Shown in pieces: positions 31,701-40,904 of a stretch of DNA of 64,000 nt (within the stretch, counting starts at the first letter, position 1; every line of letters starts with the position of its first letter). This stretch comes from Paulinella micropora (lineage: Eukaryota; Cercozoa; Imbricatea; Euglyphida; Paulinellidae). The DNA is taken from the NCBI GenBank assembly GCA_019918135.1, contig WBZZ01004158.1:95001-159000 (forward strand). Reading direction: 5' to 3'. The translations under genes were made by a program, and so were the position numbers. The notes beneath the pieces are model-generated. The model made no database searches, had not been told where the DNA came from, and saw nothing but the letters and a program-made list of their open reading frames with translations.

Positions 31701-32635
31701 GGCCGGGCCTCGAGGGCCAGCGAGCCCGGGGCGAAGGACCAGGCCGGCCACGTCACGTTGGCGCCCGCCGCGGCCGACACCCAGGCGGCGGCGGGCCAGC
31801 CCGCGCTGCGGCTGGTGACGGCGCAGCAGCCCCCCTCGTCCACCGCCGCCAGCAGGCCCGGCGCCGCCTCGCAGCGCCGCGCGGCCACCCGACCGGGCTC
31901 GTGGTCGGCCGCGCGGCTGTGGCTGTACACGGGCACCAGGCACAGCCGGGCCCCGGCAGGGACGCCACCACCGTCCGCTCGGCCGCGAAGGACCCGAAGG
32001 CCGCCAGCGGCACGCTCGCGCGGGCGAAGCCGGCGGCCGGGCCCGCGGACCACCCCGCGTCCTCCAGTGCCCCGCCGGCCGGCGGGGGCGACGCCCACGC
32101 CAGGCGCACCCAGCTTCCGGCCGGCGGCAGGGGCAGGCCGTCCTCGTCCAGCAGGACACAAGCCACGCGCAGCACGTCATAGTCGCTCGCCCCGTACACC
32201 TCGGGTGTCTGCACGTACAGGGCGAAGCCCGCGGGCGGCCGGGGCCCAGCTGCACCACGGAGGGCTCGTTGCCCCAGGCGAGCACGGCGGCCGTGTCGTC
32301 CTCGCCGGCGGCCGGCGGCGGGGACGCCGGGCAGGCCTCCGGCAGCAGGCCGGGGGCGGCGAGCGGCCAAGGACGGGGCCCGAGCTCGCAGGGCCCCGGC
32401 TGGCACACCACGGGCTGCGGGCTGGGCGACGCGGATGTACGGCGGGGCAGAGCCTGCCCCGCGCGCGGCAGCGCCCGCGCCGCGGCGCCCAGACGGACGG
32501 CCGGGCACTCCAGGGCAGCACCACGGCCAGCACTAACAGCACACACAAGAGCGGGAGCCACACCCAGCCAGGAAAGTCGGGGCTCGGTGCCAGAGCGCGG
32601 GCAGGCCTGCGCCCCGTAGGCACACGACCCTGCAT
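28720..32635 (-). pseudogene. Long membrane-anchored surface protein, second copy, fossil
   Basis: Second copy of the gene at 12851-16776, leftward, with the same signal-anchor start (ATG at 32635), the same EF-hand-like DTDGDGLVSLSD loop and the same end at the LINE junction. It is broken, with about four or five breaks, mostly at places shared with copy one, which suggests the gene was already dead when duplicated. Confidence 0.5.
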
Positions 32636-32737
32636 GTGCTCTCTCAAAGCCTAGCCGAGCACCCTAACCCACCTGCGCCCCGTACGCACACGACCCTGCA
32701 TGTGCTCTCTCCAAGCCTAGCCGAGCACCCTAACCCA
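32606..32737 (+). repeat. 66-bp tandem repeat, second copy
   Basis: Copy of 16747-16878, with the same two units over the 5' end of the surface-protein gene. Confidence 0.9.
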
Positions 32738-33609
32738 CTCTACGCTGCTACTTTACACAGACACGAGGGCCCGGCCGCTGCGCCGGACGCGCGCGGGGCG
32801 GGGAGAGGGAAGGGGGGAAGACCCCTTGGAGGAGGGAGGAGTGGCGGGCGGGCCTGTCGGCCGGCCAGCCCCCCCCCCCCCCCCTTCCCTCCGCCCGCGG
32901 CACGCCGGACGGGGCCGCCCCCCCCCGTGGCACCCCCTGGCCCACCCCCCCGCCCAACGCGCCCCGGGGAGGGCGTGGCCGGCGCGCGGGGTGGTGCGTG
33001 CCCCCGGAGCTGTGTTCAGGACGGGGCCGCCGAACAGAGGAAGCTCCACGCTGGTTTTCTCCGGGTGGGTGATGGCGCACCAGGCGGCGGAGGCCCTAGC
33101 GCTCGTCGATCTGTACACCCGGGGGCGTCAGGGACCTCCAGCTTAATAGTAGGCCCGGCTCTGCACGGCACGCGGGGCCTTGGCCCAGGCCTCTCCCCGC
33201 CCCCGGCTAGACTAGTCTGGCCAGCCCCGCCGCCCTTCAACCAAGACAGTAAAAGAAAGCCAAGACCTCCGCTCGGCTCCCTGGGCGCAGGCCAACCCGC
33301 CCCTCTCTGGCCCTTCCGTCTCTAGCTCAGGTTACAGGTGCCGTGCCTCGGCCGGGAGCTTGGGCTGGCAGGGGATCCAGCACCCTCCGAAGCATCCGGT
33401 GGTTTTTATTGTGACGACGACCAAAGACCACAGCGGGCAGTGTCCTAGCCGGGCCCGGAGCAACGCACGCAGAGTGAGTGACGCCTCCCCGGGGAAGTGC
33501 TCGCCTCAGCCTGCGCTCGGCGGAGAGAGACCGCGGCCGGGGCCAGGCCGGCGGGCACGGGCGCACCGGGCGGCGGGGGGGAGCTAGCGGCGGGTACGGG
33601 CGCGCCGGG
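32738..33609. other. GC-rich spacer, second copy, no gene seen
   Basis: Counterpart of 16879-17724, with G/C runs and a leftward AATAAA near 33407. No gene is recognised. Confidence 0.45.
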
Positions 33610-34308
33610 CCCCGGCTACAGGTAGCTCGTGATGCGCTGGAGGCCTACCACGGGGGCCACGTCATCCTTGTAGCCCGTGCCCGCCTCTTCCCGCCCGCCG
33701 GCCTCCGCGCCGGGGCCACGTCGCGGGCCGCGACATAGACGGGCGGCAGGGGCCGCCCGACGGGCCGGGCTGCGGCTAGCAGGGCGGCCAGGCACCACCC
33801 CTGCAGGCCCGCCGAGGCCATGCCCCAGGCGACCCGGCCCCGCCCAGCTGTATAGTAAGCACACCACCAGGGTCCAGCCCGCCCACCAGCAGAGGGCGGC
33901 CGCGCGGCCGTGCGCCAGGCGCTGCGAGTAGAGCAACCCGGCTAGCAGGGCCGTCAGTGTCCCCAGCAGGGCGGGGGTGGCGGCGGGGGGGGCTCCGTCT
34001 AGCAGGGGCAGGCACAGGACTCCCGTGCCGGCCAGCAGCCAGCCGAGCGCCGCGCCGCCACTGCTCCCCACCGTGAGGCACCCCCAGCCTAGGCAGTCCA
34101 GCGCCCATGTCCAGCGGGGTTCGAGCGCCCAGGGCACCCCCGGGCACTCTCGCACCTCCTCCAGCGCCAACGTGCGGACCCAGGCAGAGCCTGTCAGCAG
34201 CAACAGGATGGCGCCTCGCCACCCGGCCGGGGGGCCACGGCACAGCAACGCCAGCAAGCTGCCCGCTAGGAGCCCCGCCGCCTGGCTGTGCCAGAAGCTG
34301 ACGTACAT
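33610..34308 (-). pseudogene. Multi-spanning membrane protein, second copy, fossil
   Basis: Second copy of 17725-18448, ATG at 34308, with the same hydrophobic stretches. Its 3' part reads differently from copy one, so at least one copy is broken. No firm family. Confidence 0.45.
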
Positions 34309-34557
34309 ACCACAGGCAGGTCAGAGTGATAGTAAAGACCCCCCCCCTCCTCCTCTTCCTCCCCACTCGTGGGCCCCCGCGGGGAGGGGGTTCGGACGGG
34401 AGCAGCAGTGGCGGGGGGGGGGGGGAGGGAAGAACAGCGGTCAAAAAACGAACACGAGAGACGACACGAGCGGGTGGGGGGAGAGGGAGCAGGTGTCAGG
34501 GGGGGGGGGGGAGCCGCCCGGCGCTGCGCCGGCGCGGGGAGGGAGCGGCGCGGGGGC

Positions 34558-35817
34558 TCAGGGGCCCGCGGGCGAGGCCCTGGCCCCGAACCTGGCCCGG
34601 GCGAGCGGGCCGACCAACCCCGCCGCCAGGCATGCCCAGCCCCCGCAACCGACGCTAGCCAGGGTCTGGACCCCCAAGCAGCAGTCGTCCGAATCCAGTT
34701 CCAGGAGGCGCCTGGCACAAAAGAGCAGGACCTCCAGGCTGCCGTGCCGGGCCAGCGCCTCGCTCGCGCTCCGGCACGCCAGGGGCTCCCAGAAGTGCTG
34801 GCCCCGCAGCCGGTGGCGGCGCAGCCCCTGGCGGTACAGAAACGCCTGCAACCACCGGCGGCTGACGAGGCGGTGGCTGGCGAGCCGGCTGGACTTAACG
34901 TGCCGCCCCAGCAGGTCGAGGTAGGCCTCCCAGCCACAGTCCAGGGCCTCCACGGCGTAGATGGTCCAGAACTCAAACCCGCCCCTCGGCAGCACCTCGT
35001 GGAGCAGCACGTCCCAGGCCGCGCAGAAGCGCGGTGTGCCCGCCTGGCCGCGCCACCCGGGCAGGCGCCACAGGGCCTGCGGGAGGCTGCCCGGGCAAGT
35101 GCACAAGAAGTACAGCAGCGCCGCGTCGCACGTCTGCTGCCGCGGCGACGGGAGGGTGCAGAGAGTAGAATCGTCCAGGTCCGTGAACACGACGCGCCGC
35201 ACGGGCGACTCGTCCCCCGCCTGGCCCAGCCGCAGGAGCACGTTGGCGGGCTTCTGGTCGAACGGAAACAGCCCGGCCCCGAGGACCAGGCGCTGCAACA
35301 GGCCGGCCACCGGCTGCAGCACGGCGGTGGCAAACGTCTCGGCCCGCGGCGGGCACCCCCACCGCGTGAGATCGCAGTCGAACTCCTCGAGGTGAATCAG
35401 CACCAAGCAGTGGCCGGCGGCCACGGTGGCGGGCAGGTCCGCCGGGCAGTCGCAGCCCCTAGCCTCCAACAGCAGCCTGACCGTCTGGGCCACCAGGCCA
35501 CCGGCCGAGTCCGGCAGCCTAGACCAAGACAGCGCGGCGTCGCAGGCCAGGACCTGGAGCTGGTACAGGGCGGGGCCGGCCCCCAGACGATGCAGCCGCC
35601 GGTACCCCGCTTCCTCTAGGCGCTGGCAGTCGCTAGTCAGCTTCACCGCACAACCCTGGCCCCGCCTGAACACGACTCCGTACGTGCCTTGGCCTAGCAC
35701 GGGCAGGCCGTGCAGAGCCTGCAGGGCGGCCTGGGTAGCGGCGGGGCCCAGGTACACTAGCGGGGCCTCGCCGGGGGCCGGCCCGCGGGCCGGCGTAGCG
35801 CTCGGTGTGCCGAGCAT
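34558..35817 (-). CDS. Protein kinase-like protein, second copy, looks whole
   Basis: Leftward frame of 419 residues from the ATG at 35817, the same length and motifs as copy one (glycine loop GQGTYGVVF, CAVKL, FDQKPANVLL, FTDLDD). Kinase motifs and frame are intact in both copies, in contrast to the surface-protein and capping genes. This may reflect chance, recent decay or retained use. Confidence 0.7.
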   Translation of the reverse strand: MLGTPSATPARGPAPGEAPLVYLGPAATQAALQALHGLPVLGQGTYGVVFRRGQGCAVKLTSDCQRLEEAGYRRLHRLGAGPALYQLQVLACDAALSWSRLPDSAGGLVAQTVRLLLEARGCDCPADLPATVAAGHCLVLIHLEEFDCDLTRWGCPPRAETFATAVLQPVAGLLQRLVLGAGLFPFDQKPANVLLRLGQAGDESPVRRVVFTDLDDSTLCTLPSPRQQTCDAALLYFLCTCPGSLPQALWRLPGWRGQAGTPRFCAAWDVLLHEVLPRGGFEFWTIYAVEALDCGWEAYLDLLGRHVKSSRLASHRLVSRRWLQAFLYRQGLRRHRLRGQHFWEPLACRSASEALARHGSLEVLLFCARRLLELDSDDCCLGVQTLASVGCGGWACLAAGLVGPLARARFGARASPAGP

Positions 35818-36181
35818 GGGCGGTGGCCCTGGCACGCGAGGTTTCTGGGGGGGGCCGGTAGCCGCCGGGCCCGCGCCGGACCCGCGCCGGGCCCGTGGGG
35901 GGGCGCCATGGGGGCCCGCGCGGGGGGGGGGGGGGCGTCGGGGGTCGCGGGCGGGGGGGGGGGGGGGAAGGGGAGGGAGGGGCGGAGCCATCGACCACGG
36001 CCGGGGGGGGGGCGGGGGGCTGCGGCGTGGGGAAGGGGCCACGGGCAACCGCCCCCCCCCCCCCCCGGCCGTGGCTCCGCCCGCTCCCTCCCCCCTCCCC
36101 CGGGCCCCCATGGCGCCCCCCCCACGGGCCCCCCGGGTCCCCGGCGTCGGTGGCCTCGATCAATACCAGGCCGTAAGCTTG
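35818..36181. promoter_or_regulatory. Divergent G/C-homopolymer region, second copy
   Basis: Counterpart of 19958-20320. Its homopolymer runs differ in length from the first copy, the main visible difference between copies here. Confidence 0.4.
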
Positions 36182-36763
36182 ATGACGACGGAACGCCCGG
36201 CCCCCGAGACCTTTGCGTCGTTGTTGCGCACGTGGAAGTCGCGCGCGGGCGGGTTGGTACACAGGCCCGAGGGCAGGCCCGAGGGCCGGCCCGGGCCCGG
36301 GGGCGAGGGCAGACCCGAGGGCAGGCCGGAGGGCGGGCCCCGCCAGCGCGCTCTGCGCCCGCGCGGGCGCGCGGAGCGGCCGGGCGACGACGCCGAAACC
36401 CCCCAGCTGCGCGCCGAGCTGGACAGGCTAAGCGCCACGACCGAGGTGCTGGTCCGCCTGGTGCGCGAACTCACCTTCCACCGGGCTTACCAGGTGCCGG
36501 TCGAGGAGCTGCGGGGCCAAGGGGTGGACCTGGCGGACGGTTACCGTGCCGCGGTGAACGTGCTCGGGGCCTGCGTCGACGTGGAGGTCCGCGGCCTGCG
36601 CGCCGGCCCCGGGCTACTGTTTGCGCTGCCCGTGTGGGCCAGGCCGGTCGATCCCACACCGGCGCCGGTCGAGGCCGTGCGGCTCGTCCCGGCCCCGCGG
36701 AGGGTGCCCCGCGCTGGCAGTATGTCACGACCGCCGGCCAGAGGGCGCGCTCCCGGCCTCTGA
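36182..36763 (+). CDS. Unknown protein with Arg/Gly/Pro repeats, second copy
   Basis: Copy of the gene at 20321 with the same MTTERPAPETF start, EGRP-type repeats and folded region. The C-terminal part departs from copy one and the frame ends sooner. The function is unknown. Confidence 0.35.
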   Translation: MTTERPAPETFASLLRTWKSRAGGLVHRPEGRPEGRPGPGGEGRPEGRPEGGPRQRALRPRGRAERPGDDAETPQLRAELDRLSATTEVLVRLVRELTFHRAYQVPVEELRGQGVDLADGYRAAVNVLGACVDVEVRGLRAGPGLLFALPVWARPVDPTPAPVEAVRLVPAPRRVPRAGSMSRPPARGRAPGL

Positions 36764-37008
36764 GCCCGGGGGGCCGGGGGGGGGGGCGGGGGAGGAGGGG
36801 GGGAGGCTGGGGCCGTCCTGGCCTTCCCCGGGGGGGGGGCTGGCCGCTCCCCCGAGCCCAGACAGGGGCCCGGGCGCTGGCGGGGGCCCTGCCAGGAGCG
36901 AGAGGGGCAGGGGGCCGGCCAGGAGTGAGGGGGGGCGGGGGGAAAGGGAGCAGGCGCCGACGTGCCCGGGGGAGGACCGCGGCCCACAAAGCCCCACCCC
37001 CCGCTAGC

Positions 37009-37785
37009 ATGTCGGTCACGGGCGGGGCGCCCGAGCCCCCCCCCCGTGTACGGTTCGGCGGCAGAGGTGCGGGCGTGGGTTCAGTGCTTCCCGTTAGCCG
37101 AGGCCGACGCCTGGCTGGCCTCCCAGTGCGAACGGTTGAGCCAAGAGCCGCCGCCGCGGGAAAGGCTGGAAAGGCTGCGGCTCCAGTCTCTGCGGGCGGA
37201 GGCCTTCTTCCCCCCGGCCTGCACGGGCGGAGATGGTGTGGAGGACCTGCCCCCCCTGCCGGCCCTGGTGTGGCAGACGTTGAAAGAGGTGCAGTCGCGG
37301 GGCGCCGAGGCGTCGTCCGGGGGGTCGTACACGGCGTTTGCCATGCCCCGGGACCTGTGCCTGTTGGAGCTGGAGGGGCTCTGCCGCACGAGCTCGAGCT
37401 GGCTAGTCACGCCCAAGGACGACGGGGTGCGCGCCCTGCTCCTGGTCCTGTACGACAAGCCCTTTGCCATCCTGCGCGGCAAGCCGTGGGTCACGGACCT
37501 GTGCCCCGAAGTGTCGTTCCTGGCGGGCGGCCCGGCGGGCCCCGGGCCCCGCGACTTGTGGCTGCTCGACACCGAACGGGTGGAGGTAGCCTCCGGGACC
37601 ATTCTCTACCGCGTGTGTGACCTGCTGGCCTGCGGCCGGCGCTCGTACATGTCGCTCCCGTTCGGGCAGCGCCTGTGGCTGCGCGACGTGCTGCTCCGGG
37701 CCCACGCTAGTGGCGGGGCGCGCCCGCGGCGGGAGGACTGGCAGTGTCTGGCCACCAAGACCTTTGTGCCCCTGCGCGACCTGCA
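37009..37785 (+). pseudogene. Capping guanylyltransferase 5' part, second copy, cut short
   Basis: Copy of the start of the gene at 21298 (ATG at 37009). It keeps motif I (KDDGVR) and the region up to TFVPLRDL, then ends abruptly at 37785, where AT-rich Polinton-family DNA starts. It is fossil by truncation: the other motifs are not present on this side, and the missing part does not reappear to the right of the AT-rich element. Confidence 0.8.
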
Positions 37786-38250
37786 TCTCGTTCTACCCAA
37801 GCGAACGAATAATTCTCACTTCTCTCCGCTGGGTTGCGAACAAAATATTTTCGCTCCGCTTGAAAGGAAGTTATTTTTTCTCTCCCAAGCACAGCGAAAT
37901 CTCGCGGAACCCTCACTAGTCTGGGTTTTTTCATTTCAGTAGGGGCTTTCTCTTCAACTTCGCCCCAAGTCTTCCAGAAACCTACAACCACATTCATCGA
38001 CATAAAAAGAGAACCAATAGAGTTAGGACTTACCACCCCCCGCGAGGTTGATTGCTCCAACTCCCTCTGCTATTTCATTCGGCTCTCCCATCGTCTATTA
38101 CACACTCAAAAGCATGTGTAATAGAAATTCCTTTGAATTAGGGTGGGGTGTTAAACCCCTTGGTTTTGAAAAAAACCATTGTATGTTGATAATGTTGATT
38201 TCTAAGCAAAATCAACATATTTTAAATCAACATTTTACACTAAAGTCTTT
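37786..38250. other. Left end of the Polinton-family element, no gene seen
   Basis: AT-rich, non-coding. It contains a perfect hairpin CTATTACACA/TGTGTAATAG (38095-38104 with 38115-38124) and the TGTTGAT hairpin at 38183-38233. Terminal repeats, if any, would be expected here, but I found no matching sequence at the right end. Confidence 0.5.
38183..38233. terminator. Nested TGTTGAT hairpin past a gene end
   Basis: ATGTTGATT (38192-38200) pairs with AATCAACAT (38210-38218). A second outer pair uses ATGTTGAT (38183-38190) and ATCAACAT (38226-38233). It sits just past the 3' end of the leftward gene ending at 38251, so a terminator or 3'-end role is likely. Confidence 0.55.
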
Positions 38251-38772
38251 TTATTCCGAGTTGCTATCCGCACTCTCGGTTCTGAAGACTCTGTGCATGT
38301 TTCTATCGCGTTCTCGTTTAATACTACTATTAATGCTATCATTCACGTATTCGTTAATACCATCACTTGAGTATTTGTTAAACGAAACATTAAACGATAA
38401 ATGTTCTTTTTCAATACCAGCGAGAATTCTATTCATGACAATTGCGGAAAGTTGGCCACGATTATCTTTTTTCCATCTATAGAAATTATCTAATTCTTTG
38501 TTTATTTTTTTTTCCAATTTCTTTTTTCTCAAGCGAACAATTCTGTCTTCCTCTACTTCATTACTTTCAATACTTAATCGTTGCAATATCTCATTAACCG
38601 CCTCTAGTTTTACTATCTCTGATTGTTTCTTTTCAACGTCAGTTTTAGAAATTCTTTCCTCAGAATTTATTTTATATCTGATAAGTCTATCCTTGCTTAG
38701 TCTTTGAATTTCTATGAATTCAAGCCAATCATCTTTAGTCTTGTTTTCTCTTGGAATTAGTTCTTCCGACAT
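38251..38772 (-). CDS. Unknown charged coiled-coil protein
   Basis: Leftward frame of 173 residues (MSEELIPRENKTKDDWLEFI). It is rich in Lys, Glu, Arg and Asn. Residues about 35-105 are strongly charged with heptad-like leucine spacing (IVRLRKKKLEKKINKELDNF), suggesting a coiled coil. No catalytic motif is visible. It is the leftmost gene of the Polinton-family element, with a hairpin just past its 3' end. I do not recognise a family. Confidence 0.6.
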   Translation of the reverse strand: MSEELIPRENKTKDDWLEFIEIQRLSKDRLIRYKINSEERISKTDVEKKQSEIVKLEAVNEILQRLSIESNEVEEDRIVRLRKKKLEKKINKELDNFYRWKKDNRGQLSAIVMNRILAGIEKEHLSFNVSFNKYSSDGINEYVNDSINSSIKRERDRNMHRVFRTESADSNSE

Positions 38773-38968
38773 AATAGACTAGGTCTGCGGTGTAGCGGCA
38801 AAAAAGTGAAATTCTGCCACAACCTCTGCGGCGCGGTGGATGGAAGTCGTCCAAAATGCCGCATGGTGGTATTCCCGAAAATAGAATTTTCTAGAATAAG
38901 TCTATTTTTTTCCATTTTTTTCTAAATACTTCAAATACTTTTTACATTGCGGGTTTTGTGGAAAGGGT

Positions 38969-39053
38969 GCGGGTATTACAGAGGTATAGGAGTTTCTTTC
39001 CAACTTTGAAGACGAAGGTTCAAGTCTGTGATACCCGCAACTTTCTTTTTTTT
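38969..39053 (+). ncRNA. Candidate structured RNA, Pol III-like
   Basis: GCGGGTATTACAGA (from 38969) pairs with TCTGTGATACCCGC (ending 39038), a long stem with one wobble. Inside are a small hairpin (GGA/TCC arms) and AACTTT/AAGGTT arms. GGTTCAAGTC (39017-39026) matches the Pol III B-box consensus and a T8 run (39046-39053) follows like a Pol III terminator. It looks tRNA-like, but no standard D arm or anticodon arm can be drawn, so I do not call a tRNA. It lies in the gap between two leftward genes. Confidence 0.35.
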
Positions 39054-39055
39054 GC

Positions 39056-39187
39056 CTACAAATCTAATATTACCTTAGCCTTTTTTTCTCGCTTACTACT
39101 CCTGATATTCTCTGGTTGAATGTCTTCCCTCTTAAGTAATTCTTTTGTCTTTTTTTCTTTAATAACTTCTTTGGTCTGCTCCTTCAT
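39056..39187 (-). CDS. Small basic ORF behind the integrase
   Basis: Leftward frame of 43 residues (MKEQTKEVIKEKKTKELL), very rich in Lys and Glu, ending in SKREKKAKVILDL. Its ATG overlaps the integrase stop (ATGA, 39184-39187), which suggests coupled translation or shared origin. The basic tail resembles C-terminal tails of some integrases, but I list it as it reads. The function is unknown. Confidence 0.45.
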   Translation of the reverse strand: MKEQTKEVIKEKKTKELLKREDIQPENIRSSKREKKAKVILDL

Positions 39188-40050
39188 ATCTTTTCTTCAT
39201 CAACAGGTTTATCAAAATCAGTTTTTAATAAATCACGGGGGCTTACCAACTCATCGTTATTTAATATGATTTTAAACCCTTTCCTACCTTTGACTTTATA
39301 AATAATTTTGCTGAAAGTCTTTCCACCTTTTGCAAACATCAACTTCTTGTTTTCCTTACGGACATTATCGCCGATATTGAATTCATTAATTAAATTATCA
39401 CGTGTTATTGTCTGTTTATTTTTATCTCTTCTAGCAAAGACATCTACTGGTTTGGCTTGTATCCCTCTATGAAGTTTATGATTGTAAGCATTAACCAAGT
39501 CTTGAATATAACTTACCCAGTCAAAATTTCTATTAGTTTCAAATAAAAGGTCTAACCACCTTCTAATACTTCTTATCACTCTATCAACAACCGCAAGTGC
39601 TCTATGGTCGCCAACTTCAACGACATCGTGCTTAATTCCATTTTGAATAAAATATTCACGAGTAGCACCTTTATATTCTCCTCCGCTGTCAGTTGTAATT
39701 GACTTTGGTTTATAAGGTATAGATTTCAAAGCATAATATACTTCTTTCGCTGTTTTATTTTTTAGCGGAATGATTATTAAAAATCGGCTATGACAATCTA
39801 TCCAAACGAGCATCCAAGCATAGCCCTTATTGCCTTTCTTATCTTTTATCTTACTTATATCCGCTAAGTCTAAGAAAACTTGGTCTAATGGTTTATCAAC
39901 CCATATCGTGTTCCATATTTTTGGGTTCTTTTTCTGGTGGTGAATTTCAAGGGCTTCTTCTTCTTTTGTCTTTTTTGTTTCTCCCGTTGGTGTGTCCTCA
40001 AGTTGGCTATCCGCATTCTGTGTATTAATAATTGTATGTTTATAGTCCAT
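39184..40050 (-). CDS. Polinton-type DDE integrase (rve family)
   Basis: Leftward frame of 288 residues from the ATG at 40050 (MDYKHTIINTQ). A longer frame to 40131 would run over the divergent gene at 40061, so I prefer the shorter start. An acidic/basic N-terminal tail precedes the retroviral-type integrase core: VFLDLADI (first Asp near 61), YAWMLVWIDCHSRFLIIIPL, ITTDSGGEY (second Asp near 121) and ALAVVDRVIRSIRRWLDLL, followed by NAYNHKLHRGI. A C-terminal region about 90 residues long (NIGDNVRKENK, then GFKIILNNDELVSPRDLL) looks chromodomain/SH3-like. This enzyme class inserts the element's DNA into the host chromosome. It appears whole in frame. Confidence 0.85.
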   Translation of the reverse strand: MDYKHTIINTQNADSQLEDTPTGETKKTKEEEALEIHHQKKNPKIWNTIWVDKPLDQVFLDLADISKIKDKKGNKGYAWMLVWIDCHSRFLIIIPLKNKTAKEVYYALKSIPYKPKSITTDSGGEYKGATREYFIQNGIKHDVVEVGDHRALAVVDRVIRSIRRWLDLLFETNRNFDWVSYIQDLVNAYNHKLHRGIQAKPVDVFARRDKNKQTITRDNLINEFNIGDNVRKENKKLMFAKGGKTFSKIIYKVKGRKGFKIILNNDELVSPRDLLKTDFDKPVDEEKI

Positions 40051-40060
40051 ATTATATACA
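40051..40060. promoter_or_regulatory. Ten-base divergent gap, TATA-like
   Basis: ATTATATACA separates the start codons of the leftward integrase (40050) and a rightward small gene (40061). With so little space, the promoters must overlap the opposing coding sequence. Confidence 0.4.
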
Positions 40061-40318
40061 ATGAGATTTTTAAAGTCCAACATTAAGAATAAAAAATATA
40101 AAGTCATTAGTCCAAAAGGTAAGGTTATCAATTTTGGTGATACTAGATATGAACATTATAAAGACCGCATAGGACTATATTCACATTTAGACCATTTAGA
40201 TAAAGTAAGAAGAAAAAATTATAGAGCAAGAGCAAAGGCTATAAAAAATTCAAAAGGTGAATTAACTTATAATAATCCAGAGTATAGTAATTATTATTCT
40301 TATCACTATCTCTGGTAA
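40061..40318 (+). CDS. Small conserved viral-type protein (H-D-RR-NY motif)
   Basis: Rightward frame of 85 residues. KVISPKGKVINFGDTRYEHYKD is followed by GLYSHLDHLDKVRRKNYRARA. Small proteins with this arrangement (fG-x-xxYxHYkD then HxDxxRRxNYxxR) recur in Nucleocytoviricota and Polinton-like viruses, from memory; their role is unknown. It is strongly basic, so nucleic-acid binding is plausible. It starts 10 bp from the divergent integrase start. Confidence 0.65.
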   Translation: MRFLKSNIKNKKYKVISPKGKVINFGDTRYEHYKDRIGLYSHLDHLDKVRRKNYRARAKAIKNSKGELTYNNPEYSNYYSYHYLW

Positions 40319-40322
40319 TATC

Positions 40323-40859
40323 TTAGAATTTTAAAAAGCATTTTTCAACATCATTATTTTTTTCTTTCTTAGCACCTGAAGACTGATTATATACCTTTAC
40401 ACTTACACTACTTGATTTTTTACCCTTACCTTTCTTAGGCTTGATTTCTTCTTCACTACTCTCGCTTTCACTTTCTTCACTCTCTGGCTCGGGCTCTATC
40501 TTCTTGCTCTTCTTCGCTCTCTTAGTCTCCGCCTTCGCTCTTTTGATTTTCATTTTCGCCATCTTTTCGGCAATGATATCAGTGAAATCAACCTCATCTT
40601 CGCTCTCACTCTTTTCCTCACTATCTCCGACGTGTCGGAGATTATCATCATTATCATGTTCAGTAATAATATCCTTAGCCAAGTTCTTTTCTTCAATTTG
40701 TTTTATTCGTTCCTCCATATCTTCGTCTTCTTGCTTTACAGCATTTCTATATTGTGCTAATACATTTTTAGCATGCTCCATCTTTCGTTGTTTCGCTTTC
40801 GCTTTTATTCCTTCCACAGCACTACCCCAATTCTTACGACTTGCTTCAGCGGACGGCAT
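40323..40859 (-). CDS. Acidic/basic low-complexity protein
   Basis: Leftward frame of 178 residues (MPSAEASRKNWG). The N-terminal third is helical and basic. A palindrome-encoded DNLRHVGDS lies at residues 72-80. Lys/Arg-rich (KMKIKRAKAETKRAKKSKK) and Ser/Glu-rich (PESEESESESSEEE) blocks follow, with a basic tail. Composition suggests a disordered nucleic-acid or chromatin-binding protein, perhaps a core protein, but no family is recognised. It converges with the small gene ending at 40318. Confidence 0.6.
   Translation of the reverse strand: MPSAEASRKNWGSAVEGIKAKAKQRKMEHAKNVLAQYRNAVKQEDEDMEERIKQIEEKNLAKDIITEHDNDDNLRHVGDSEEKSESEDEVDFTDIIAEKMAKMKIKRAKAETKRAKKSKKIEPEPESEESESESSEEEIKPKKGKGKKSSSVSVKVYNQSSGAKKEKNNDVEKCFLKF
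40623..40642. repeat. 20-bp palindrome 1 (coding)
   Basis: ATCTCCGAC-GT-GTCGGAGAT with perfect 9-base arms. It lies inside the gene 40323-40859 and is read as NLRHVGD on the coding strand. Confidence 0.9.
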
Positions 40860-40904
40860 TTTATACTAAGATTAATATATTTTAGTATTTTTTAATAATT
40901 AATT

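Larger units (their letters stand above)
28462..37785 (+). repeat. Large head-to-tail duplication, second copy (truncated)
   Basis: Matches 12593-22066. It begins with the same LINE tail (28462-28719) and carries the GC-rich block up to the middle of the capping gene, where similarity ends abruptly at GACCTGCA (37785). AT-rich Polinton-family sequence follows. The remaining part of the repeat unit (capping 3' half to LRR-like gene) is absent from the window. Confidence 0.92.

Noticed and set aside
12593-37785. CRISPR-like array in the repeated block
   Set aside because: The repeats are one large duplication plus a two-unit 66-bp repeat. There is no regular repeat-spacer pattern.
38969-39038. 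Standard tRNA gene
   Set aside because: The B box and acceptor-like stem are present, but the D arm, anticodon arm and T stem do not pair properly. Kept only as a structured RNA candidate.
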